64,000 nt of DNA from Streptomyces formicae (GTDB lineage Bacteria; Actinomycetota; Actinomycetes; Streptomycetales; Streptomycetaceae), in the NCBI RefSeq assembly GCF_002556545.1, contig NZ_CP022685.1, forward strand, positions 8,472,001-8,536,000, written 5' to 3'. A program made the position numbers and the translations under genes. A model generated the notes under the pieces. That model was not told the origin of the DNA, ran no database searches, and saw only the letters and a program-made list of their open reading frames with translations. Below, in pieces: positions 1-8,850 of the stretch (its first letter is position 1; the number at the start of each line of letters is the position of its first letter).

Positions 1-806
1 AGGCTGCGCCAGCGCATGGTGACGAGGCGCGCCCCGGTGAAGGTGGAGCGGATCCCGCTCTGCTCCCGCGCCGCGAGGAAGCACAGGCTGGTGGAGTCCA
101 TGCCGCCCGACAGGTCCGCGCTCACCGTGCCGCCGCCCGCCGTGCAGCTGCCCACCGCGGCGCTCAGCGCGTCGCGCACCGCGGGCACGCCCTGTCGCCA
201 CCCGAGCTCGGGATCGGGAGGGGTCCACCAGCGGCGGGTGGTGGCACGCCCTTCCGCGTCGAGCAGCAGGGAGTCGGAGGAGGGCAGGGCGTGCACGCCC
301 TGCCAGACGCAGCGGTCGTCCAGCGGATAGGGGAGGGGAGAGGCCAACAGATGGGCGGCCAGCAGTCGTTCGTCAGGACTCGCGCCCGTCAGCGCGGCGA
401 GCCGGTCCGACCTGTCGGCGGCCACCGTCACCCCGGCCACGCGCGTGTGGAAGAGCCGCCGCACCCCGGACGCGCTGCCCCTGGCGAGGACCGCGCCCTC
501 CGCCGAGGCGAGGAGGTGGAAGCTGCCGTGCAGCCCTTGGGCGACGCGCTCCACGTCCCCGACGCCGCGCAGCCGCCCCATGCGCGCGGAGAGGGTGTCG
601 GCGGTGACGGGACACCGTCCGACCACCGCAACTCGCCGCGCCCCTGCCACTCCCACCGTCACATGACCCTGCGGCCAACTGCCCAGCAGCCAGGGCCGAC
701 CTGAGTCGTGCGTGACGGTGTCGGTGATCCAGGGGCGCAGGAGCTGTGCCGCGGCCACGCCGGCTGCGCCGTCCGGGAGGACGGCGAACCACACGTCACC
801 ACTCAT
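1..806 (-). CDS. Lasso peptide macrocyclase (asparagine synthetase B-like), 3' part outside window
   Basis: Reading the minus strand from ATG at 806 gives 268 codons open to the left edge. The N-terminal half looks like a degenerate glutaminase-type domain. The PP-loop of the AsnB synthetase domain follows near residue 235 (SADLSGGMDSTSLCF, with SGGxDS). In lasso clusters this protein adenylates the Asp/Glu side chain of the core and closes the macrolactam. The gene lies 42 nt downstream of the lasso precursor on the same strand, in the precursor-cyclase order common in actinobacteria. RRE, leader peptidase and exporter genes would be expected beyond the edge. No strong ribosome site precedes 806, so translational coupling is likely. 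A primary-metabolism AsnB is less likely because the protein does not begin with the Cys of a class II amidotransferase. Confidence 0.85.
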   Translation of the reverse strand, partial: MSGDVWFAVLPDGAAGVAAAQLLRPWITDTVTHDSGRPWLLGSWPQGHVTVGVAGARRVAVVGRCPVTADTLSARMGRLRGVGDVERVAQGLHGSFHLLASAEGAVLARGSASGVRRLFHTRVAGVTVAADRSDRLAALTGASPDERLLAAHLLASPLPYPLDDRCVWQGVHALPSSDSLLLDAEGRATTRRWWTPPDPELGWRQGVPAVRDALSAAVGSCTAGGGTVSADLSGGMDSTSLCFLAAREQSGIRSTFTGARLVTMRWRS

Positions 807-848
807 GGCATGTCACCCGTCATAGATCCGTCGTTGAAGAGGCTTCGA

Positions 849-986
849 TCAGCTGGGGCCGAGGTACCACTCGTAAGGCGGGAACCCGCCTTCGTAGAAC
901 GCACCCAGTGCCTCACCGCGCGTCAGCTCGGCGAAGTCGCCGACCTCCACCATCGCCGGTGGTTGGTAGATCTCCTCGTGCTCCAT
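849..986 (-). CDS. Lasso peptide precursor (45 aa)
   Basis: A 45-codon ORF starts at ATG 986, 6 nt after a GGGGAGG ribosome site, and stops at 849-851. The leader carries YQPPAMVEVGDFAELT, matching the lasso leader signature Y-x2-P-x-hydrophobic-x3-G-x5-T that the RRE binds, with Thr at position -2. Cleavage after TR would release a 22-residue core starting with Gly. The ring segment is GEALGAFYE, with Glu at position 9 as acceptor for a nine-residue macrolactam, and the tail is GGFPPYEWYLGPS. There are no Cys, so it would be a class II lasso peptide. The bulky plug would be among Tyr15, Trp17 and Tyr18. I do not recognise the core as any named lasso peptide. Calculated monoisotopic mass of the cyclised core is about 2388.07 Da. 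Confidence 0.88.
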   Translation of the reverse strand: MEHEEIYQPPAMVEVGDFAELTRGEALGAFYEGGFPPYEWYLGPS

Positions 987-1024
987 GGAGAACCTCCCCT
1001 TCCTTCTGGTTGCTTCCGGTGTCC

Positions 1025-1065
1025 GTGCGGGGGATCCGCACTCGGCCGGAAAATGCCCAGGGCAT
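1025..1065. promoter_or_regulatory. Two palindromes in the leader region upstream of the lasso precursor
   Basis: Between the lasso precursor (start 986, minus) and the divergent ROK gene (start 1284) lie two perfect inverted repeats. GTGCGG/CCGCAC occupies 1025-1030 and 1036-1041, and ATGCCC-A-GGGCAT occupies 1053-1065. They lie 40-80 nt upstream of the precursor start. They could be operators or hairpins in the transcript leader. No clear -35/-10 pair could be assigned. Confidence 0.35.
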
Positions 1066-1283
1066 GCACCACTACGCCCAGCAGGGTGATTTGTCGCCCG
1101 AATGAGTGAATAAGGGTGTGTTTCAGAAGGTGCGCCCGGCGCTCACACCGGCGCTGCCCCGGGGGTTCCGTGGCCGGACGAGTTATGCAAAGGTCCTCAA
1201 TAATTTCGGTGCGCGGCAGGGCAAGAAGCCCGTTCACCGGGTCAACCATGCTGCCCCGGTGGCGAATTCGAGGTGAAGTACTG

Positions 1284-2414
1284 ATGCGAAACGGGGCACG
1301 CGGCCACGATCTGCTCGCGCTGCGGCGGCTCAACACCACCGTCGTGCTGCGCGCCCTGCACCGCCGCAGCCCCCGCACCCTCGCCGAACTCGCCGCCGAC
1401 ACCGGCCTGTCCAGGCCGACGGTGGAGGCGGCCGTCGAGGAACTCGCCGAACGGGGACTCGTCGGGGAGGCCGCCGAGGAGTCCGGCGAACGGCCGCCCG
1501 GCCGCCCCGCGCGCCGGTTCCGCTTCCGTACGGAGGCCGGTCACGTGCTCGGCGTCGACATCGGGCTGCACAAGATGGTGCTGCTCATCGCCGACCTCGG
1601 CGGCACCGTCATCGCTGCCCAGCGCACCTCCCTGGAGCCCGAGTCGAGCGGCAGCGCCCGCCTGGACCTGCTGCGCGACGGCATGGAGTCCTTCCTCGAC
1701 GCCCACGCGCCGCGCGACGGGGTCCTCGCCCGCTGCGTGGGCGTGCCCGGCATGGTGGACGCGGCCGGGGTCATCACCTCCGTCGTGATCCCCGAGTGGT
1801 CGGGCGTCGACCTCGGGCGGCTGCTTCCCGACGGCGGCACGGGTCCCACCCTGATCGAGAACGACGTCAACCTCGCGGTGCTCGCCGAACGCTGGCAGGG
1901 CGCCGCCACCCTGGTCGGCGACGTCGTCTGCGTGCTCACAGGACACCGCGTCTCCTGCGGACTCACCATCGACGGGCGGCTGCACCGGGGCAGGCGCGGC
2001 GGCGCGGGGGAGCTCGGCATGCTGCCGCTGCTCGGCATGAGCGGTGCCCAGGACGCCCTGCGCTGGCCGGGCGCGCTGCGCGCGGGCGAGTCCGAAGTGG
2101 CGGCGCTCGCCCGCGCGGCGGACGCCGCGGACCCGCGCGCCCTGGCCGCCGTCGCGGACTTCGCGGACCGCATAGCCCCGGGCATCGCGGCGATCTCGCT
2201 GGCCGTCGACCCGGAACTGCTCGTGCTGACCGGCGGGGCCACCCCGGTAGGCGGCCATCTGGTGCCGCTTCTTGCGGACCGGCTGCGCCCCATGACCCTG
2301 CACGTCCCGCGCATCGCCCTGAGCCCGCTCGGCGACCGGGGCGTGGCCATCGGCGCCGTGCGCAAGGCGCTCGACCAGGTGGAGGAGGAACTGCTCGGAG
2401 ACATGGCGTCGTAG
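1284..2414 (+). CDS. ROK-family transcriptional regulator (NagC/XylR type)
   Basis: The protein has 376 residues. An N-terminal winged helix (about residues 14-60, TLAELAADTGLSRPTVEAAVEELAERGLV) precedes a ROK sugar-kinase-like fold starting near residue 88 (VLGVDIGLHKMVLLIADLGG). The usual ROK zinc motif CxCGxxGC is absent, so it probably acts only as a sugar-sensing repressor. Start: ATG 1284 is chosen over an open extension back to 1116 because AGGTGA lies 7 nt upstream and homology begins here. It precedes the sugar ABC operon in the same direction and probably represses it. The effector sugar cannot be told from sequence. Confidence 0.85.
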   Translation: MRNGARGHDLLALRRLNTTVVLRALHRRSPRTLAELAADTGLSRPTVEAAVEELAERGLVGEAAEESGERPPGRPARRFRFRTEAGHVLGVDIGLHKMVLLIADLGGTVIAAQRTSLEPESSGSARLDLLRDGMESFLDAHAPRDGVLARCVGVPGMVDAAGVITSVVIPEWSGVDLGRLLPDGGTGPTLIENDVNLAVLAERWQGAATLVGDVVCVLTGHRVSCGLTIDGRLHRGRRGGAGELGMLPLLGMSGAQDALRWPGALRAGESEVAALARAADAADPRALAAVADFADRIAPGIAAISLAVDPELLVLTGGATPVGGHLVPLLADRLRPMTLHVPRIALSPLGDRGVAIGAVRKALDQVEEELLGDMAS

Positions 2415-2438
2415 CGCCGCCCCCGAACGGGGGGCGCT
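2413..2438 (+). terminator. Hairpin after the ROK gene
   Basis: AGCGCC...CCCC pairs with GGGG..GGCGCT around a GAAC loop with one bulged G, overlapping the ROK stop codon. There is no T-tract. It may attenuate rather than end transcription before the ABC operon. Confidence 0.4.
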
Positions 2439-2480
2439 CCGCGACGACGCCCGACCACTGCACAGGAGGCGAAGGCGCGC

Positions 2481-3737
2481 ATGCGCAGAAGGACTCTGCT
2501 CGGCGGGGCGTTGGCGGCCCCCTTGCTCGCCGCCTGCTCCGGCGGGGGCGACGACACGGACGGCGGGGGCGGCACCACCCTCACGTACGGAATGTGGGAC
2601 CCGGCGCAGGTGCCGGGCATGAAGAAGATCATCGCCGCGTTCCGCAAGGAGCATCCTCGAATATCCGTACGGATCGAGCTCACGCCCTGGGCGACGTACT
2701 GGACCACCCTGAAGACGTCGATGAGGGGCGGCACCGCGCCCGACGTGTTCTGGATGAACGCCGTCAACTTCCAGCTGTACGCGGCCAACGGCGTCCTCGA
2801 ACCGCTCTCCGGGCACATCAGGAGCGACCGGACGCCCGTCGGCAGCCACCCCGAGGCGCTGGTGAAGCTCTACGCGTACGAGGGCACGCAGTACGGGCTG
2901 CCCAAGGACTTCGACACCATCGGCCTCTGGTACAACAAGGCGCTCTTCGACAAGGCGGGCATCACGTACCCGGACGAGAGCTGGACCTGGGACGACGTGC
3001 GCGACGCGGCGGCCGAACTCACCGACCCGCACGAGCGCGTGCACGGATTCGCCGCCGAGATGGACCGGCAGGGCAAGATCTACCCCGCCGTCTGCGGCGC
3101 CGACGGATACGTCCTGAAGGACGGCCGGTCCGGCTTCGGCGAGGAACGGTCCATCGAGGGCCTGCGCTTCCTGACCGACATGGTCGACCGGGGCTGGTCC
3201 CCGCCGCAGAGCGCGATGGTCGAGTCCGTCGGACGCGTGCGCTACTGGTCGGAGAAGGTCGCCATGAACTACGACCTCTCCGCGATGGCGGGACAGATGT
3301 ACGCCGTGCCCGCGCTCAAGGACCACGGCGGCATCGCCGTCCTGCCCAAGGGGCGCCGCAGGGCCACCATCATCCACGGCCTGGCCAACGTCATCTCCGC
3401 CAAGAGCCGCAAGAAGGCCGCCGCCTGGCAGTTCGTCCACTTCATGGCGGGCAGGGAAGCCGCCGAGATCCAGGCGAGGGAGGGCGTCACCATCTCCTCG
3501 TACGCGGGAACGCAGGACGCCTGGCTCACATCGATGCCCGAATTCGACCTGAAGCACTTCATCGAGATGCAGAAGTACGCCGTCCCGTATCCGAGCTCCA
3601 AGAACACCGCCGTCTGGGAGAACCTCCAATACCCGATCCTCGGCGCCGCGTTCAGCGGAAAGGGCGGCATCGAGAGCGCGGCCCGCAAGCTCGGCGGACA
3701 GATGGACAGGGCCCTGAAGGAGGAGCGCGCCGTATGA
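2481..3737 (+). CDS. Sugar ABC transporter substrate-binding lipoprotein
   Basis: The protein has 418 residues and belongs to the extracellular solute-binding family 1 (MalE/UgpB-like). The N-terminus has twin arginines (MRRRTLLGGALAAPLLAAC) and ends in the lipobox LAAC, so it is a lipid-anchored, possibly Tat-exported binding protein. Typical family elements follow: GMWDPAQVPGMKKIIAAFRKEHP, TAPDVFWMNA and a C-terminal segment ending in helices. It is the first gene of an uptake operon and overlaps the next gene by ATGA at 3734. The ligand is unknown; the two downstream Gfo/Idh/MocA dehydrogenases suggest an inositol-like polyol or a sugar/sugar acid. Confidence 0.9.
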   Translation: MRRRTLLGGALAAPLLAACSGGGDDTDGGGGTTLTYGMWDPAQVPGMKKIIAAFRKEHPRISVRIELTPWATYWTTLKTSMRGGTAPDVFWMNAVNFQLYAANGVLEPLSGHIRSDRTPVGSHPEALVKLYAYEGTQYGLPKDFDTIGLWYNKALFDKAGITYPDESWTWDDVRDAAAELTDPHERVHGFAAEMDRQGKIYPAVCGADGYVLKDGRSGFGEERSIEGLRFLTDMVDRGWSPPQSAMVESVGRVRYWSEKVAMNYDLSAMAGQMYAVPALKDHGGIAVLPKGRRRATIIHGLANVISAKSRKKAAAWQFVHFMAGREAAEIQAREGVTISSYAGTQDAWLTSMPEFDLKHFIEMQKYAVPYPSSKNTAVWENLQYPILGAAFSGKGGIESAARKLGGQMDRALKEERAV

Positions 3738-4678
3738 GTGTCTTTCCCGCCACGGCCGCCGCGAAGGCGAAGGAGCGCCGCGCCTCCGCCGCCGCACCGC
3801 GCCCGGGCTCCCGCAACCAGCGCGCCGCCTACTGGTTCATCGCACCGCTCGGCATCGGCTTCGCCCTCTTCTACTTCTGGCCGCTGCTCCAGACCTTCTA
3901 CTTCAGCTTCACGGAATTCGGCGCGTTCGGCGGCCACACGTTCATCGGCACCGACAACTACGCCCGGGTGATCCAGGACGTCACCGTCTGGCAGGCGCTC
4001 GTCAACACGCTCATCTACAGCGTCATCGGACTCACCGCGCTGCCGATCGCGATCGTCGTCGCGTCCCTCCTGAACCGGCGCGGACTGCGCGGCGTCTCCG
4101 TCTACCGGGCCCTGTACTTCGTGCCGTTCGTGACGCTTCCCGTCGCCGTCGGCCTCGTCTGGAACTGGCTCTACAACGGCGACTTCGGACTCCTCAACGA
4201 AATCCTCGGATGGTTCGGCGTCGACCGTCACTACTGGGTCTCCGACCCGTCCACCGCCGTCTACGCGATCGGCACGGTGATGGTCTGGTCGACCACCGGC
4301 TACTACTTGATCATCTTCATGGCGGGCATCAAGGGAATTCCGCAGGACTACTACGAAGCCGCGGAACTCGACGGGGCGGGGGCGCTGCGCAGGTTCTTCA
4401 CCATCACGCTGCCGCTGCTCAGCCCGACCCTCTTCTTCGCCTCCATCATCTGCATGATCAATTCACTGCAGACCTTCGACCTGATCTACATCATGATGGG
4501 CGAGAAGAACCCCGCGATCGGCGATACGCAGTCTGTCGTCGGCCTCTTCTACAAATGGGCCTTCATCGAGAACGCGCAGGGCGCGGCCGCCGCGCTCGCC
4601 TTCCTGCTCATGGTGGTCATCGCCGCCCTCACTTATCTCCAGTTCAGGCTCCAGAAGAGGTGGGTGCACTATGCCTGA
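3734..4678 (+). CDS. Sugar ABC transporter permease (MalF-like)
   Basis: The protein has 314 residues and about six membrane helices. A soluble N-terminus is followed by YWFIAPLGIGFALFYFWPLL, and the EAA loop that contacts the ATPase reads EAAELDGAGALRRFFTITLPLLSP. The start is the ATG overlapping the stop of the binding protein gene (ATGA), implying translational coupling. It forms a heterodimer with the next permease. No ATPase gene is present in the operon; in Streptomyces such transporters are usually served by the shared ATPase MsiK. Confidence 0.9.
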   Translation: MSVFPATAAAKAKERRASAAAPRPGSRNQRAAYWFIAPLGIGFALFYFWPLLQTFYFSFTEFGAFGGHTFIGTDNYARVIQDVTVWQALVNTLIYSVIGLTALPIAIVVASLLNRRGLRGVSVYRALYFVPFVTLPVAVGLVWNWLYNGDFGLLNEILGWFGVDRHYWVSDPSTAVYAIGTVMVWSTTGYYLIIFMAGIKGIPQDYYEAAELDGAGALRRFFTITLPLLSPTLFFASIICMINSLQTFDLIYIMMGEKNPAIGDTQSVVGLFYKWAFIENAQGAAAALAFLLMVVIAALTYLQFRLQKRWVHYA

Positions 4679-5540
4679 CACCCAAGAGCACATGGCGCCG
4701 ATACGGCCCAGGAACAAGAAGCGGGTGACCGCGGGGTCCCTCGCCACCCACGCCGTGCTCTCGTTCGGCGCGCTGGTGATGGTCTTCCCGTTCTTCTGGC
4801 AACTGCTCACCGCGCTCAAGACCCTCGCGGAGACCTCCCGGGTGCCGCCCACGTTCCTGCCCGACGACTGGAACTGGCGGAGTTTCGACGACGTCTTCAC
4901 CGGCCTGCCCTTCCGGGAGATGCTCACCAACAGCGTCATCAACACCGTCGGCCGCACCCTGGGCCAACTGGTGTTCTGCTCCCTGGCCGCCTACGCGTTC
5001 GCGCGCATGCAGTTCCGGGGCCGCAACGTCCTGTTCGCGCTCTTCCTCTCCGTCCTGATGGTGCCGAGCTCGCTGCTCGTGCTCCCGCAGTACGACATCA
5101 TCCAGCGGTTCGGCCTGCTCAACTCCGCGCCCGCGCTGTTCCTGCCCGGCATGTTCAGCGCGTTCGGCACCTTCATGCTCCGCCAGTTCTTCCTCACGCT
5201 GCCCAAGGAACTGGAGGAGGCCGCCCGCATCGACGGCGCGGGATCCTTCCGGATCTTCTGGTCCATCATGCTGCCGCTGATCCGGCCCGCGCTCGCCGCG
5301 CTCGCCGTCATCACCGCCATGTGGTCCTGGAACGACCTGCTGTGGCCGCTGGTCGTCAACACCGACCCGGAGAAGATGCCGATCAGCGCGGGACTCACCT
5401 CCCTGGAGGGGCAGTTCGAGACCAACTACCCGGTGATGATGGCCGGTTCGCTCGTCGCGAGCCTGCCCATGCTGCTCGTCTACCTCTTCCTCCAGCGGCA
5501 TTTCGTCCAGAGCGTCGCCCTCTCAGGATCCAAGAGCTGA
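4671..5540 (+). CDS. Sugar ABC transporter permease (MalG-like)
   Basis: The protein has 289 residues with six predicted membrane spans and the second EAA loop (EEAARIDGAGSFRIFWSIMLPLIRPALAAL). It overlaps the MalF-like gene by 8 nt, so it is co-translated. It is the partner permease of the same importer. A 36-nt gap containing CAGGAAGG (about 15 nt before the next start) separates it from the first oxidoreductase. Confidence 0.9.
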   Translation: MPDTQEHMAPIRPRNKKRVTAGSLATHAVLSFGALVMVFPFFWQLLTALKTLAETSRVPPTFLPDDWNWRSFDDVFTGLPFREMLTNSVINTVGRTLGQLVFCSLAAYAFARMQFRGRNVLFALFLSVLMVPSSLLVLPQYDIIQRFGLLNSAPALFLPGMFSAFGTFMLRQFFLTLPKELEEAARIDGAGSFRIFWSIMLPLIRPALAALAVITAMWSWNDLLWPLVVNTDPEKMPISAGLTSLEGQFETNYPVMMAGSLVASLPMLLVYLFLQRHFVQSVALSGSKS

Positions 5541-5576
5541 GCCCGCACTCCTCCCACAGGAAGGCACCCCGCCCTC

Positions 5577-6611
5577 ATGGCACCCCTGCACATCGGACTG
5601 CTCGGCGCGGGCGGCATCGCCCGTGCCCATCTGCCCGGCTGGCTGGCGATCGGCGCCCGGGTCAGCGTGTACACCGTCGACGGCTCGGCGGAGAAGCTCA
5701 CCGCCGAGTACGCCGGACACGGGCACGACGTCCGCACCGCGGCCGGTCTCGACGACGTGCTCGACACCGTCGAGGCCGTCGACATCTGCACCCCCACCCC
5801 CACCCACAAGGAACTCGCCCTCGCCGCCGTCGCCGCGGGCCGGCACGTCGTGTGCGAGAAGCCGCTCGCGCTCACCGCACACGACGCCGGAGAGATCGCG
5901 GCTGCGGCCGACGCGGCGGGCGTCCGGCTCCACCCCGCACACGTGGTGCGCTACTTCCCCGCGTACGCGGCGATGCGCGAGGCCGTCCTCCGGGGCGACC
6001 TCGGCGAACTCGCCGTGCTGCGCTTCACGCGCGGCGGTGCGCGGCCGCAGTGGGCGCCCTGGTTCGGTGACCCCGCCCAGTCCGGCGGCGTCATCATGGA
6101 CCTGATGGTGCACGACATCGACATCGCCCGCTGGATCGCGGGCGACGTGGTCCGCGTGCACGCCCGCACCCGCGGCGCCGAGCACGCCACCGGCACACCG
6201 GCCGACGTCGTCACGGCGACCGCCGTGCTCACCCACGCCTCCGGCGCCGTCAGCCAGGTCAGCGGCCTGTGGGGCCTGCCCGACCAGCGGTTCCGTACGA
6301 CGTTCCGGATCGCGGGCGCGGACGGCCTGCTGCACCACGACTCCACCGCCGTGCCCGGCTTCCGGATCACCGCGCAGGGCGTACGGGCGGCCAACGAAGG
6401 CATCCCGTCCAGCCCCATGACCGAGAGCCCCTACCTCGCCGAACTGCGCGAATTCGCCGCGTCCTGGGCGCCCGACGGGCCCGAGCCGCGCGTGAGCGCA
6501 CACGACGGCGTGGAGGCGGTGCGGATCGCCGAGGCCGCCGTGGAGTCCAGCCGCACGGGCCGCGTCATCGAGATCGAACGAACCGAGCAGACCGAGGAGG
6601 CAGCGCGATGA
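5577..6611 (+). CDS. Gfo/Idh/MocA-family NAD(P)-dependent oxidoreductase
   Basis: The protein has 344 residues. An N-terminal Rossmann fold contains GLLGAGGIARAHL (GxGGxA), and the family motif CEKPLA lies near residue 97. The C-terminal domain holds the catalytic-loop region DLMVHDIDIARW, where MVHDID supplies the usual Asp/His. Such enzymes oxidise ring hydroxyls of sugars or inositols. It belongs to the ABC uptake operon and overlaps the next gene by ATGA, so it probably acts on the imported sugar. The substrate is unresolved. Confidence 0.88.
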   Translation: MAPLHIGLLGAGGIARAHLPGWLAIGARVSVYTVDGSAEKLTAEYAGHGHDVRTAAGLDDVLDTVEAVDICTPTPTHKELALAAVAAGRHVVCEKPLALTAHDAGEIAAAADAAGVRLHPAHVVRYFPAYAAMREAVLRGDLGELAVLRFTRGGARPQWAPWFGDPAQSGGVIMDLMVHDIDIARWIAGDVVRVHARTRGAEHATGTPADVVTATAVLTHASGAVSQVSGLWGLPDQRFRTTFRIAGADGLLHHDSTAVPGFRITAQGVRAANEGIPSSPMTESPYLAELREFAASWAPDGPEPRVSAHDGVEAVRIAEAAVESSRTGRVIEIERTEQTEEAAR

Positions 6612-7621
6612 AGGTGGCCGTCCTGTCGTTCGCCCACGTCCACGCGACCGCGTACCTGCGGCTGCTCGCACGCATGCCGGGCATCGAGGTGCTCGGCAGC
6701 GACCCGGACACGGACCTCGCCGCGCCCGGCGAGGTGCGCGGCCGCCCGCTCGCCGACGAGCTGGGCGTCGCGTACGCCGCCACGTACGAGGACGTCTTCG
6801 CCTGGCAGCCGGACGCCGTGATCGTCTGCTCCGAGAACGCCCGGCACCGCCCGCTGGTCGAACTGGCCGCCGCGCACGGCGTGGACGTCCTGTGCGAGAA
6901 GCCGCTCGCCGCGTCGGTCGAGGACGGCGAGGCGATGGTCGCCGCCTGCCGGGCCGCGGGGGTGCGTCTCGCGGTCGCCTTCCCGGTCCGCTTCAGCCCG
7001 GCGTACGCCGCCGTCAAAGCGGCGCTCGCGTCGGGCGAGGCCGGGCGGGTCCTCGCGGTGGCCGGGGCCAACAACGGCGCCATGCCCACGCGTGCGCGCC
7101 GCTGGTTCGCCGAGCCCGCACTCTCCGGCGGGGGCGCCCTGATGGACCACACCGTGCACATCGCCGACCTGCTCGACGACCTCTTCGCCGACGCGCGCCC
7201 CGTCGAGGTCTACGCACAGACCAACAACCTCCTGTACGCCGACGAGGTCGACGTCGAGACCAGCGGCCTGGTCAGCGTCACCTACTCCGACGGGGCCGTG
7301 GCCACCATCGACTGCAGCTGGTCCCATCCGCGCTCCCACCACTCCTGGGGCGGCCTTGAACTCACCGTCGTCGGCGAGCGGGCCACCCTGGAGATGGACG
7401 CCTTCGACCAGAAGGTGCACGGATTCAGCGAACGCCGGGGGAGGGGAACGGAGTTGCCGTTCGGCGTCGACCTGGACGAGCGGATGCTGCGCGCCTTCCT
7501 GCACGGCCCCGGCGAGGACGGCATGGACGTCGCCGACGGCGAGGGCGGACTGCGGACCCTGCGCGTCGTGGCGGCCGGGTACGCCTCGGCACGCGACGGT
7601 GCGCCGGTGCGGGTCGGCTGA
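6608..7621 (+). CDS. Second Gfo/Idh/MocA-family oxidoreductase
   Basis: The protein has 337 residues and is translationally coupled to the previous oxidoreductase (ATGA at 6608-6611). CEKPLAASVEDGEAM is intact, and LMDHTVHIADLLDDL contains the catalytic-loop Asp/His. The dinucleotide-binding start reads VAVLSFAHVHATAYL and lacks the usual GxGxxG, a feature of a divergent branch of the family. With its neighbour it probably catalyses successive oxidation and reduction or epimerisation of the imported compound. It ends the operon, 5 nt from the convergent response regulator gene. Confidence 0.85.
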   Translation: MKVAVLSFAHVHATAYLRLLARMPGIEVLGSDPDTDLAAPGEVRGRPLADELGVAYAATYEDVFAWQPDAVIVCSENARHRPLVELAAAHGVDVLCEKPLAASVEDGEAMVAACRAAGVRLAVAFPVRFSPAYAAVKAALASGEAGRVLAVAGANNGAMPTRARRWFAEPALSGGGALMDHTVHIADLLDDLFADARPVEVYAQTNNLLYADEVDVETSGLVSVTYSDGAVATIDCSWSHPRSHHSWGGLELTVVGERATLEMDAFDQKVHGFSERRGRGTELPFGVDLDERMLRAFLHGPGEDGMDVADGEGGLRTLRVVAAGYASARDGAPVRVG

Positions 7622-7625
7622 GCTC

Positions 7626-8321
7626 TCAGCGCCGCCCGACCTGGCCCGACTCCCAGGCCCACGCGGCGATCTCCACGCGATTGCGCACGGCCAACTTCGT
7701 CTGGATGTTGGCCAGGTGCGTTTTGACGGTCGCCAGGGAGATGAACAGCTCGTCGGCGATCTCCTGATTGGTCCTGCCCCGCGCGACGCGCCGCGCCACG
7801 TCGAGTTCGCGCTCCGAGAGCACCTCGGGCGCGGGCCCGACAGCCGCCGCGCCGCAGTGCGGTCCGTGCTGGTCCGCCATGCGTTCCAGGAGCCGCAGCG
7901 TCACGGCGGGGGAGACCAGCGCGTCGCCCTTCGCGGCGGCGCGCACCGCCTCCACGAGCAGCCCGGGCCCCGCGTCCTTCAGCAGGAACCCGACGGCGCC
8001 GCCGCGCAGCGCCTCGTCGAGGTAGTCGTCCTGGTCGAAGGTGGTGACGACCACGACGTGCAGCGGCTCGGCGACCCCGGGCCCGGCGAGCAGCCGGGTC
8101 ACCTCCAGGCCGTTCAGCTTCGGCATCCGCACGTCGACCAGACACACGTCGGGCCGCAGCCGCCGGGCGAGCTCGACGCATTCGGCGCCGTCGGCCGCCT
8201 CACCGATCACTTCGATGCCCGGCTGCGCGGACAGGATCAACCGGAACCCGGTGCGCACCATGTCCTGGTCGTCGGCGATGAGCACGCGCACCGGGCTCGC
8301 GGAGCGGTGGTTCTGCGGCAT
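7626..8321 (-). CDS. NarL/FixJ-type response regulator
   Basis: The protein has 231 residues. The receiver domain contains the acidic pair in [15 protein letters not shown], the phospho-acceptor Asp in [14 protein letters not shown] and Lys in LLKDAG. The C-terminal LuxR-type helix-turn-helix is [43 protein letters not shown]. The start at ATG 8321 fits the family N-terminus; a GTG 9 nt upstream is also possible, and neither has a clear ribosome site. Its cognate kinase is the next minus-strand gene upstream (8860-10062), separated by a small plus-strand gene. Confidence 0.92.
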   Translation of the reverse strand: MPQNHRSASPVRVLIADDQDMVRTGFRLILSAQPGIEVIGEAADGAECVELARRLRPDVCLVDVRMPKLNGLEVTRLLAGPGVAEPLHVVVVTTFDQDDYLDEALRGGAVGFLLKDAGPGLLVEAVRAAAKGDALVSPAVTLRLLERMADQHGPHCGAAAVGPAPEVLSERELDVARRVARGRTNQEIADELFISLATVKTHLANIQTKLAVRNRVEIAAWAWESGQVGRR

Positions 8322-8535
8322 TTCTTCCACGAGGAGAAGACTAGGACGGCCCGGGGCGTGCATGCGCGCCTGGCCTGTGCCGAGGGCACTTCCACGCGCC
8401 CCCACGATCACCACCGAGCGCCTCGGACGGCTCCGGCACGGGCCCGTGACCGGTGGCATGCTCCCTGGCGGGCGACCGTCCGCCGGGTGACACGGTCCGA
8501 CGGCAGGGCGCCCTCCGAGCCCAAGGGAGACCCTC

Positions 8536-8850
8536 ATGCGCCTGCCCCGCACCGTCGTCGCCGTCCTCGGCGCCCTCGCCCTCGTCACCGCCCTGCCGAC
8601 CTCCGCAGGCGCCGCGGGCGGCACGCTGCACTACGTCAACGTCAACGGAGACGACTTCAGCACCGACAACCCGGTGAACGGCGAGTGCTACCTGCTGGTC
8701 TCCGGCGCCGTGCACGTGGACAACGGCACGGACACGACGGCCACCGTCTACGCCGACCACGGCTGCGAGGAGCCCCTCGGGCCCCCGCTCGCGCCGTTCA
8801 GCGCGAGGGACTTCGGGGCGCCCGTGCCGCACAGCGTGATGTTCAGCTGA
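8536..8850 (+). CDS. Small secreted protein of unknown function
   Basis: The protein has 104 residues. A Sec signal peptide ([26 protein letters not shown], cleavage likely after AGA) leaves about 78 mature residues of beta-rich character ([14 protein letters not shown]...) with two cysteines that could form a disulfide. GGGAGA 6 nt upstream supports ATG 8536. It sits on the plus strand between a kinase gene and its regulator gene, both on minus, and converges on the kinase gene. I do not recognise a family. A signal related to the flanking two-component system is possible but speculative. Confidence 0.75.
   Translation: MRLPRTVVAVLGALALVTALPTSAGAAGGTLHYVNVNGDDFSTDNPVNGECYLLVSGAVHVDNGTDTTATVYADHGCEEPLGPPLAPFSARDFGAPVPHSVMFS

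Noticed and set aside
1116..1283. Upstream extension of the ROK protein to 1116
   Set aside because: No ribosome site, no family homology, and AGGTGA marks ATG 1284.
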